Positions 1 to 5,426 of a DNA stretch of 12,820 nt are shown in pieces. The position numbers were made by a program, and so were the translations under genes. Positions within the stretch are counted from its first letter, which is position 1. Each line of letters starts with the position of its first letter. Under the pieces are notes generated by a model. The model worked only from the letters and a program-made list of their open reading frames with translations. It ran no database searches and had not been told where the DNA came from. Source of the stretch: Caulobacteraceae bacterium (lineage in GTDB: Bacteria; Pseudomonadota; Alphaproteobacteria; Caulobacterales; Caulobacteraceae); contig JADZBR010000329.1 of NCBI GenBank assembly GCA_020852035.1, positions 1 to 12,820 of the forward strand, written 5' to 3'.

Positions 1-740
1 CGGGCCTCGTAGCGCGGGCAGAGGGCGGAGAGCTTGACCGAAAGGCCGTGGCCTTGCTCCGGCGGCTCGCTGTCGCGGCCGCCGGCGATGGCGGAAAGGG
101 CGGCGGCGTAGGCGGCCTCGTAGCGGTCGGCGTCGGCCTCGGTGCGGGCGCCTTCGCCGAGCATGTCGAAGGAGCAGGAAAAGCCCTCGCTCCTGGCGCG
201 TTTCTGGGCGGCCTCGATGGTGCGGCCGAGGACGAACTGCTCGCCCATGATGCGCACCGCCGCGCCGACGGCCTGGCGGATCACCGGCTCGCCGAGCCGG
301 GCGGCCAGGCCGCGCAGGAAGCCGCCGAGGTCGCGGCGCACCTGCTCGTCGGGCTCCACCAGCTTGCCGGTGAGCATCAGGCTCCAGGTCGAGGCGTTGA
401 CCAAGAGGCTGTCCGAGCGCCCCAGGTGGCTCGCCCAGTCGGCCGAGGCGATCTTCTCGGCGATCAGCCGATCGCGGGTCTCCTCGTCGGGGGTGCGCAG
501 GAGGGCCTCGGCCAGGCACATCAGGGCCAGGCCCTCGCGGGTGTCGAGGCTGAACTCCTGCAGGAAGCTTTCGACCACCCCCTGGCGCTGGGCGCTGGCG
601 CGGGCCTCGCGCACCAGGTCGGCGGCGTCGGCCAGCACGCTCGCGCGCTGCGCCTGGGTAAGGGGGCGATCCTTGAGGAGGGCGCCGACCGCCTCCCGCT
701 CGTCGGTGAATTTGGCGGCGTCGAGCGCGTCCCAGTTCAT
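1..740 (-). CDS. putA: PutA, bifunctional proline dehydrogenase / glutamate-semialdehyde dehydrogenase, N-terminal part (cut by left edge)
   Basis: Reading the minus strand from the ATG at 740 gives 246 codons, open to the window edge. The protein begins MNWDALDAAKFTDEREAVGA. It contains the PutA N-terminal helical segment FSLDTREGLALMCLAEALLR (about residues 64-83), then the start of the proline dehydrogenase barrel with FDMLGEGARTEADA (about 190-204) and SVKLSAL.PRYEA near the edge. These are PutA family signatures. PutA oxidises proline to glutamate in two steps (FAD-dependent, then NAD-dependent); the second domain must lie to the left of the window. There is no N-terminal ribbon-helix-helix DNA-binding domain, unlike trifunctional E. 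coli PutA, so control must come from elsewhere, fitting the divergent Lrp-type gene next door. An AGGTG about 8 bases upstream may be the ribosome binding site. The family call is firm; the full length is unseen. Confidence 0.93.
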   Translation of the reverse strand, partial: MNWDALDAAKFTDEREAVGALLKDRPLTQAQRASVLADAADLVREARASAQRQGVVESFLQEFSLDTREGLALMCLAEALLRTPDEETRDRLIAEKIASADWASHLGRSDSLLVNASTWSLMLTGKLVEPDEQVRRDLGGFLRGLAARLGEPVIRQAVGAAVRIMGEQFVLGRTIEAAQKRARSEGFSCSFDMLGEGARTEADADRYEAAYAAALSAIAGGRDSEPPEQGHGLSVKLSALCPRYEA

Positions 741-809
741 GGCGCATCACCTGATTGCGGGGTCCGGACGGAAGGATTACGGCTGACGGCTACGCATGTG
801 CTGCGGAAA

Positions 810-830
810 TTGTGCGCGCATGCCGCACAA
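810..830. promoter_or_regulatory. Candidate PutR (Lrp-family) operator in the putA-putR intergenic region
   Basis: A perfect inverted repeat, TTGTGCG (810-816) and CGCACAA (824-830), is separated by 7 bases that contain GCATGC. A second, outer-offset pair, TGCGG (802-806) and CCGCA (823-827), overlaps it. It sits 21-41 bases before the putR start and 70-90 bases before the putA start, where a regulator could repress its own gene and act on putA. Lrp-family proteins bind imperfect dyads of about 15 bp. Assignment to PutR is inferred from position only. Confidence 0.45.
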
Positions 831-850
831 ATCACGAGAGATTCCGGAAG

Positions 851-1321
851 ATGCCGTCGTCAGTCCAGCTCAGCGAGGCGGATCGCCGAATTCTTCGCGC
901 TCTGCAGGCCGATGGCCGGATCAGCAACCAGGAACTGGCGGCGCGCTGCAATCTCTCGCCGTCGGCCTGCTCGGAGCGGGTGCGGCGGCTGCGGGATGCC
1001 GGTGTCATCACCGGGTATTCCGCGCAGCTCGATCCGGCGATGGTCGGCCGGGCGCTGCTGATCTTCGTGGAAGTGGTGCTCGACCGGACCACGGCCGACG
1101 TCTTCGAGGACTTCGCCGCCGCGGCGCGCAGGGCGCCGGACGTGCTGGAGTGCCACATGGTGGCGGGCGGCTTCGACTATCTGATCAAGGCGCGTGTGCG
1201 CGACATGGCCGCCTACCGCGCGTTTCTCGGCGAAGTGCTGGTGCAGATGCCGGGCGTGCGGGAGACGCGCACCTACGCGGTGCTGGAAGAGATCAAGGAC
1301 AGCCGACGGCTGCCGATCTGA
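851..1321 (+). CDS. putR: Lrp/AsnC-family transcriptional regulator, likely PutR (proline-responsive activator of putA)
   Basis: The 156-residue protein starts MPSSVQLSEADRRILRALQ. Residues about 8-60 form the Lrp/AsnC winged helix-turn-helix (DGRISNQELAARCNLSPSAC, then SERVRRLRDAGVITGY). Residues about 68-150 form the ligand-binding RAM domain (GRALLIFVEVVLDR, VLECHMVAGGFDYLIKARV, VRETRTYAVLEEIKD). The length is normal for the family. The frame stays open upstream to 755, but the ATG at 851 gives the usual Lrp N-terminus; GGAAG directly abuts it and GAGAG lies 10 bases upstream. The divergent pairing with a putA lacking its own DNA-binding domain is the classic alphaproteobacterial putR-putA arrangement, in which PutR senses proline and activates putA. 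That specific role is inferred from context; the family assignment is clear. Confidence 0.88.
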   Translation: MPSSVQLSEADRRILRALQADGRISNQELAARCNLSPSACSERVRRLRDAGVITGYSAQLDPAMVGRALLIFVEVVLDRTTADVFEDFAAAARRAPDVLECHMVAGGFDYLIKARVRDMAAYRAFLGEVLVQMPGVRETRTYAVLEEIKDSRRLPI

Positions 1322-1339
1322 GCCATTCGCCAAGGCTCA
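1319..1339 (+). terminator. Weak hairpin at the putR stop codon
   Basis: TGAGCC (1319-1324, including the stop codon) pairs with GGCTCA (1334-1339) across a 9-base loop. The bases after it, TCCCATCTTATCC, are only mildly T-rich, so this is at best a weak intrinsic terminator for putR. Confidence 0.3.
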
Positions 1340-1350
1340 TCCCATCTTAT

Positions 1351-1441
1351 CCGTCATCGCCGGACCTGTTCCGGCGACCCATGAACGCTGGCGTTCCCGA
1401 CGTGAGCACCGCGCGCCGTGATGTTCATGGGCCCGCGGAAC
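1351..1441. repeat. REP-like interspersed repeat element with nested inverted repeats
   Basis: A perfect hairpin, TCGCCGGA (1357-1364) and TCCGGCGA (1370-1377) with a 5-base loop, is nested at one end of a larger imperfect inverted repeat. The outer arms are 1368-1386 (GTTCCGGCGACCCATGAAC) and 1423-1441 (GTTCATGGGCCCGCGGAAC), matching at about 15 of 19 positions across a 36-base spacer. The CGTCATCGCCGGACCTGTTC-type left end resembles short repeats scattered between genes in Caulobacterales and related alphaproteobacteria (from memory, not searched). No coding potential. Confidence 0.55.
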
Positions 1442-1481
1442 AAACGAGGTAACGGGGATTGGGAGCGCGGGAGGGATGACC

Positions 1482-1517
1482 GCAAAAGCAAAGGGCCCGG
1501 CGTTTCCGCCGGGCCCT
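1482..1517 (-). terminator. Rho-independent terminator of the ompA-like gene
   Basis: GGGCCCGGCG (1493-1502) and CGCCGGGCCC (1507-1516) form a perfect stem, extended by the pair 1492/1517, with a 4-base loop that reads GAAA on the minus strand. The minus strand continues TTTGCTTTTGC, an adequate U-rich tail. It lies 32 bases beyond the stop codon of the ompA-like gene. Confidence 0.88.
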
Positions 1518-1548
1518 CGCTTGTGAGCTTCGCTGCTCTCAGATCGAC

Positions 1549-2715
1549 TTAGAAGTTGATGTCGATCGTCGAACGACGGTTCAGCGGTTCCTTCACACCA
1601 TCGCCGGTGGCGACGGCGAGTTCGGTCTCGCCCTTCCAGTCGACTTGCAGCGCACCGCCCTGGACGCCCAGGCCGACCAGCGCGTCGGCGACAGCCTTGG
1701 CGCGGCGCTCGGACAGGCGAACGTTATAGGCGTTCGAGCCCGAGGAGTCGGTGTGGCCGACCACCACAACGCGGGTGGCGTTGCCGGCGGAGGCGTAGGA
1801 CGCGGCTTCCTGCACGACCTGCTGGGCCTCAGGCGTCAGCACGTACTGGTCGAACGGGAAGTACACGATGAATTGCTTGGCGTCGTAAGCCGGCGGCGGC
1901 GGAGGCGGCGGCGGCGGGGGAGGCGGCGGCGGCTGCGGCGGAGCGGCGAACGAATACCGCAGGCCGAGGGTCACCGACGAGTCGCGATACTCGCCCGAGA
2001 ACACGCCGGGTTGCAGCGCGTGCGAACCGGCCGAGGCGAAGTCGAGGTCCGAACCGCCGAGGTAGCGGTAGGTCAGGTCGACGTCGAGGCGATCGGTCGC
2101 CTGCCAGGCCAGACCAGCGATCAGCTGCCAGGCCAGGGCCGTGTCGTCGTCGTCGATCGAGAGGTTCTGGATCGACGGGTTGGTCGCCGAGAAGGCGCCG
2201 GTCACGTTCGAGAACTGGCCGACCGCGTCAACCTTCACGTGGTTGATGCCGAGGCCGGCGCCGATGAACGGGTTGATGGCCGAGTCAGGCAGGATGTCGA
2301 AGATGACATTGCCCATCAGGGTCCAGGCTTCGACTTCACCATCCGGCGAGCCGCAGACGGCCGACGAAGAGGTGCGGGTCACGCCCGGGGTGCAGAGGCC
2401 GAGGACGGCGTTCTTGCTGGCGTCGCCACGAACCGATTCCAGGTCGCCGGGGCGGTAGCCGCCTTCCAGTTCAACCCGCCAGTGCGGGGTGATCTGGTAG
2501 CCGAGGCGAGCAAAGCCGGCCCAGTCTTCTTCCTGGTTAAAGTCCCACTGATAGGGCGCCTGGTTGGCGGCATTGACCGAGGAGTCGGCCTCAATGCCTT
2601 CCGGCCAGTGGTAGCCGAGATCGACAGCCCCGTACCAACCCGTGTCTTGCGCCGAGGCGCCCGACGCGGCGACGACCGCAGCCAGAGCGGCTCCCGCCAG
2701 GAGTTTCAACTTCAT
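1549..2715 (-). CDS. OmpA-family outer-membrane beta-barrel protein with polyproline linker and peptidoglycan-binding C-terminus
   Basis: The 388-residue protein has a clear Sec signal peptide (MKLKLLAGAALAAVVAASGA, cleavage likely after ASA at 22). Residues about 25-255 alternate aromatic and polar positions with strand-like segments (GWYGAVDLGYHW, AGFARLGYQI, WRVELEGGYRPG, SVTLGLRYSF), as in OmpA/OmpW-type 8-stranded barrels. Residues 259-275 are PPQ followed by 14 consecutive prolines. Residues about 280-388 are the OmpA C-terminal domain, with VVVVGHTDSSGSNAYNVRLS at about 316-335 and ERRAKAV following, which binds peptidoglycan. The protein ends in Phe. Its likely role is to tether the outer membrane to the cell wall. 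The ATG at 2715 follows GAGAGGG and the signal peptide fixes the start. Monocistronic, with its own terminator. The exact orthologue name is unknown. Confidence 0.92.
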   Translation of the reverse strand: MKLKLLAGAALAAVVAASGASAQDTGWYGAVDLGYHWPEGIEADSSVNAANQAPYQWDFNQEEDWAGFARLGYQITPHWRVELEGGYRPGDLESVRGDASKNAVLGLCTPGVTRTSSSAVCGSPDGEVEAWTLMGNVIFDILPDSAINPFIGAGLGINHVKVDAVGQFSNVTGAFSATNPSIQNLSIDDDDTALAWQLIAGLAWQATDRLDVDLTYRYLGGSDLDFASAGSHALQPGVFSGEYRDSSVTLGLRYSFAAPPQPPPPPPPPPPPPPPAYDAKQFIVYFPFDQYVLTPEAQQVVQEAASYASAGNATRVVVVGHTDSSGSNAYNVRLSERRAKAVADALVGLGVQGGALQVDWKGETELAVATGDGVKEPLNRRSTIDINF

Positions 2716-2761
2716 ATTCAGAGCCCTCTCTGCCCTCTACGCGGTCCGTTGACCTGCGCTG

Positions 2762-2769
2762 GTTATAAC
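2762..2769 (-). promoter_or_regulatory. Candidate -10 element of the ompA-like gene
   Basis: The palindromic octamer GTTATAAC matches 7 of 8 positions of the Caulobacter sigma-73 -10 consensus GCTANAWC. On the minus strand a poor -35 (TAAACG) lies 10 bases upstream, within the 10-14-base Caulobacter spacing. It lies 47-54 bases upstream of the start codon. Confidence 0.4.
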
Positions 2770-2848
2770 AAGGCCAGTTCGTTTAGAGAGTGTCACCAAA
2801 GACACACCCGTCGGCCAAACTGGGCCCGCGACTGAAAGACCCAGGCAG

Positions 2849-2876
2849 GCTATACTGTAATCCCTGCCGAGATCAA
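2849..2876 (-). promoter_or_regulatory. Second candidate promoter for the ompA-like gene
   Basis: On the minus strand, TTGATC (2871-2876) is followed after 16 bases by TATAGC (2849-2854). An inverted repeat, GGCAGG (2844-2849) and CCTGCC (2863-2868), brackets the -10 and spacer and could be an operator. Transcription from here would give a leader of about 130 bases that carries the nested hairpins at 2774-2823. Confidence 0.3.
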
Positions 2877-3050
2877 TGATTTGCGGAGCCTTCCGGTGCG
2901 TTCGCCAGGCCCCTGAACGCGCTGGTTCTTCAGGGCTGCGGCAAGTGTCCGCGCGCCGTGAAAACGGCGAGATGACACCGTCTAACGTCCGTGTCGGATT
3001 GCAAGTCAACAGACCCGCCCCACCCCTCATTCCCGGTGCGTCCGAGGGGG

Positions 3051-4877
3051 TCAACGCGGCTCGGCCGAACCGGTTCCCGCCTCGCCGCCGATTTGAGCCG
3101 CAGCCCGGCGGAACCGCCGCGTGCGGCCGCTGAGCGCCTCTGGCCGGTTCAGCGCCCGGCGGTACTCGTCGCGCCGCTCGTGGATCGAGGCGATCACCAG
3201 CCCCATAGGCACGCCGACGTCGACCAGCACCGCCTCGGAAAGCTGCAGACGGGCCTCGACGGTCTCCGGGACCACGTCGGTGGCGCCCAGTTCATAGAGT
3301 CGCTGGGCGTGGCGAGCGTCGCGGGCGCGGGCGACGACCGTGAGGTCCTGGCGCAGGTTGCGGGCCGCGCCGACCACCGCTTCGGCGGCGTCGGGGTTGT
3401 CCATCGTGACCACCAGCGCCAAGGCCTGCTCGAGACCGCAGCGTTTGAGGAACTCGGTCCGCGAGGCGTCGCCAAACACCACGTCGCGGCCTTCGCGGCG
3501 GCCGGCCTCGACCAGCCGCGGGTCGCGATCGGCGGCGCTCCAGCCGAGGTCGTGGCGATCCAGCATTTCGCCGACCAGCCGGCCGACCCGTCCGTAGCCC
3601 ACGATCAGCACGCGGGGATCGCTGTCCTCCGCCAGCGGCTCCGGCGCGAAGATGGCCGGATCGACGCGCGTCTGACGCCCGCCCAGCCGCTCGCCGAGGC
3701 TCGCCAGCATTGGGATGCAGAACATGGAGAGCGTCGAACTCACCAGGATGGTGTGCGCCAGGCCCCGCGGGACCACGCCGGTCTGCATGGCGTGGTCGAG
3801 GATCACGAAGGCGAACTCGCCGCCGCCGGCGAGCAGCAGGGCCGTCTCGGCGGCCGCGCTGGAGGCCAGGCCGAACAGCCGCCCCAGGCCGAAGATCACC
3901 GCCGCGTTGAGGGCCATCAGCCCGGCGGTCACCCCGAAGATCAGCGCCGGGCGCTCGGCCAGCAGGGAGAGGTCGAGCCCGATGCCGACGGACACGAAGA
4001 ACAGCCCCAGCAGCAGTCCCTTGAACGGCTCGATGGTGACCTCGACCTCGTGGCGGTACTCGGTTTCGGCGAGCAGCAGGCCGGCGATGAAGGCGCCCAG
4101 CGCCATCGAGAGGCCCGCGACCGCGCTGACCAGGCCGGCGCCGATCACCACCAAGAGCGAGGCGGCCATGAACAGTTCCTCGCTCTTGGCCTTGGCCACC
4201 GAGCGCAGCATCGGGCGCAGCAGCAGGCGGCCGAGCACCACCAGCACCACGACGGCGATCACCGAGGGCGCGAAGGCCAGGAACAGGGAGGCGGCCCGCA
4301 GCGGCTCGTCCGAGCGCGGCCCGAGCACCGCCAGGGTGATCAGGATCGGCGCCACCGCCAGGTCCTGCATCAGCAGCACCGAGAAGGTCGCCCGCCCGGC
4401 CGGCGAGTGCTGCCTGCGCCCCGCCGCCAGGATCGGCATGACGATGGCGGTGGACGAGAGCGCCAGCGCCGCCCCCACGGCCGCGGCGGTCAGCAGCGGC
4501 TGGCCGAGCAGCATGGCCGCCCCGGCGATGGCGGCGGTGCAGATGGTCACCTGCAGCCCGCCCAGGCCGAACACCATGCGGCGCATCAGCCGCAGGCGCT
4601 CCCAGGAGAGTTCCAGACCGATCGAGAAGAGCAGGAAGACGACCCCGAACTCGGCCAGCTGGCGGATCTGATTCGGATTGTCGACGGTGAAGGATTTCAG
4701 CCAGGACGCCTGGTCGGCGAGGGCGCCGAGGCCGAAAGGGCCCAGGGCGACGCCGGCGACCAGGAAGCCGAGGATCGGGCTGATGCGCAGCCGGCGGACC
4801 AGTGGGACGACGATGCCCGCCGTGGCCAGGAACAGGACCACATCCTTATAGTCGCCCGCCGAGACTTCCGCCGCCAT
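3051..4877 (-). CDS. kefB: Kef-type K+/H+ antiporter (CPA2 family) with C-terminal RCK/TrkA-N domain
   Basis: The 608-residue membrane protein has about 12 hydrophobic segments between residues 12 and 395. Kef/CPA2 signatures are present: ALALSSTAIVMPIL (137-150), the membrane-embedded LLMQDLAVAPIL (168-179), and LSMALGAFIAGLLLAETEYR (256-275), followed by IEPFKGLLLGLFFVSVG. A cytoplasmic nucleotide-binding RCK_N domain follows at about 420-540, with the Rossmann glycine motif VLIVGYGRVG (423-432) and acidic residues about 20-25 positions later. Such proteins release K+ in exchange for protons and are gated through the RCK domain, in E. coli by glutathione and its adducts. A TTG eight codons upstream keeps the frame open, but the ATG at 4877 has AGGGGA at good spacing. 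Whether it is KefB, KefC or YbaL-like cannot be settled here. It appears to stand alone, with no ancillary KefF/KefG gene beside it. Confidence 0.87.
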   Translation of the reverse strand: MAAEVSAGDYKDVVLFLATAGIVVPLVRRLRISPILGFLVAGVALGPFGLGALADQASWLKSFTVDNPNQIRQLAEFGVVFLLFSIGLELSWERLRLMRRMVFGLGGLQVTICTAAIAGAAMLLGQPLLTAAAVGAALALSSTAIVMPILAAGRRQHSPAGRATFSVLLMQDLAVAPILITLAVLGPRSDEPLRAASLFLAFAPSVIAVVVLVVLGRLLLRPMLRSVAKAKSEELFMAASLLVVIGAGLVSAVAGLSMALGAFIAGLLLAETEYRHEVEVTIEPFKGLLLGLFFVSVGIGLDLSLLAERPALIFGVTAGLMALNAAVIFGLGRLFGLASSAAAETALLLAGGGEFAFVILDHAMQTGVVPRGLAHTILVSSTLSMFCIPMLASLGERLGGRQTRVDPAIFAPEPLAEDSDPRVLIVGYGRVGRLVGEMLDRHDLGWSAADRDPRLVEAGRREGRDVVFGDASRTEFLKRCGLEQALALVVTMDNPDAAEAVVGAARNLRQDLTVVARARDARHAQRLYELGATDVVPETVEARLQLSEAVLVDVGVPMGLVIASIHERRDEYRRALNRPEALSGRTRRFRRAAAQIGGEAGTGSAEPR

Positions 4878-5160
4878 CGATTCCCCTGAGGTTTGATCCA
4901 ATCCACTATGAGGGCGCGAGGCGGGCGGCGAAACCGTCTGGCGGCGCCGGCCGGAGATTCCGCGCCGCTGGTGAGCGAATTTTCAGCGCGGGAAGGCCGA
5001 GCGTGCTTGGAAGCGCCGCTTTCCCGCTCCTCGCCGCGACCCGGTTGGCCGGGCGTCCGGCGGCAGGCTGAAATCCAGATCGTCGCCTGTGCAAAGGGGG
5101 AGCGGCGCGGCGACGGTTTGGCTTCCTGCAATGGCGAGCGCTTTTTGACGCCTGCGTCAG
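4878..5160. other. Region upstream of kefB: no gene seen
   Basis: Open frames cross this stretch on both strands, but none has a credible start, codon pattern or recognisable domain. The only clear structure is a dyad, TGACGC (5146-5151) and GCGTCA (5154-5159), flanked by T and A runs. No strong -35/-10 pair for kefB was found; a poor TTTCGC with CATAGT at 17-base spacing ends just upstream of the gene. Confidence 0.5.
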
Positions 5161-5199
5161 AAAAGAAGAAGCCCGCCGCGGGGGATAAACGCGGCGGGC
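5158..5199 (-). terminator. Strong minus-strand Rho-independent terminator between hisG and kefB
   Basis: GCCCGCCGCG (5171-5180) and CGCGGCGGGC (5190-5199) form a perfect 10-bp stem with a 9-base loop. The minus strand continues TTCTTCTTTTCTG, a U-rich tail; on the plus strand no T run follows. It therefore ends a minus-strand transcript that either reads through from hisG, 220 bases upstream, or starts inside the gap. Confidence 0.85.
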
Positions 5200-5280
5200 C
5201 GTATGATGTGAGCTTTACGCTCGCAATAGAAGGCGTTTCCTCCCCGAAACGCCGGAGACGCAAGCGCTATGTGTCGCCTG
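5160..5280 (-). ncRNA. Candidate small RNA or kefB leader RNA (three successive hairpins)
   Basis: In minus-strand sense the segment holds a perfect 8-bp stem, GGCGTTTC with GAAACGCC (forward 5232-5253), whose 6-base loop is the G-rich GGGGAG. Then comes GAGC-GTAAA-GCTC, then the strong terminator at 5171-5199 with its U tail. No ORF fits. A TTGACA lies upstream at 5327-5322, but no good -10 follows at the usual distance. Alternatives are the 3' UTR of the his operon, or a conditional terminator in the 5' leader of kefB, which starts 280 bases downstream. The evidence is structural only. Confidence 0.28.
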
Positions 5281-5400
5281 TCTGCCTCTCGCCAGGGGAA
5301 GGAACGGAAAAAACCTGCCCGTGTCAACCGGCCAGGCCGCCGGAACCTCGCAGCGATCGGTCATTTTTCTGCGATCCGGCGGAATATTTGCCTTTCGGCC

Positions 5401-5426
5401 AAAATATTTGACGAGTTCGTCAAATA
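5401..5426 (-). terminator. Palindrome overlapping the hisG stop codon, possible terminator of the his operon
   Basis: TATTTGACGA (5405-5414) and TCGTCAAATA (5417-5426) are perfect 10-bp arms separated by two bases. On the minus strand the hairpin is followed by TTTT. The stem is AT-rich at its base, so termination would be moderate. The near-zero spacer also fits a protein-binding palindrome. The hisG stop codon (5420-5422) lies inside it. Confidence 0.45.

Larger units (their letters stand above)
2716..3050. other. Intergenic region upstream of the ompA-like gene: structured, no gene seen
   Basis: This 335-bp gap separates the kefB stop from the ompA-like start, both on the minus strand. 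I see no credible ORF; the reading frames crossing it show no domain or signal. It holds two candidate minus-strand promoters, a nested inverted repeat (outer arms CCAGTTCG 2774-2781 and CAAACTGG 2816-2823; inner arms GTGTC 2790-2794 and GACAC 2801-2805), and a perfect stem CGCCGT (2954-2959) and ACGGCG (2964-2969) with a GAAA loop. No convincing U-tailed terminator for kefB was found. Confidence 0.6.

Noticed and set aside
755..850. N-terminal extension of PutR by 32 codons
   Set aside because: It would cover the operator dyad and promoter region and has no similarity to Lrp N-termini; the 851 start gives normal family length.
48..1061. Plus-strand open frame opposite putA running into putR
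   Set aside because: Overlaps two confidently identified genes, has no domain, and its composition is that of a shadow frame.
1891..1941. GGC-rich run as a phase-variable microsatellite
   Set aside because: The triplets are interrupted (GGA, GGG) and encode a functional polyproline linker; any slippage in units of three would keep the frame.
1645..2835. Plus-strand open frame opposite the ompA-like gene
   Set aside because: Antisense shadow: arginine/valine-rich, with a poly-Arg run produced by the complementary polyproline codons; no start signal.
2954..2969. Perfect 6-bp hairpin with GAAA loop downstream of kefB as its terminator
   Set aside because: No U-rich tail on the minus strand and the stem is short; left as an unexplained hairpin within the intergenic region.
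2991..4889. Long plus-strand open frame (632 codons) opposite kefB
   Set aside because: It mirrors the kefB codon pattern in a high-GC genome, is rich in His, Gln, Gly and Arg with no domain, and kefB is unmistakable on the other strand.
4697..5263. Minus-strand 188-codon frame between kefB and hisG
   Set aside because: It crosses the strong terminator at 5158-5199 and the kefB start in another frame; no signal or domain.
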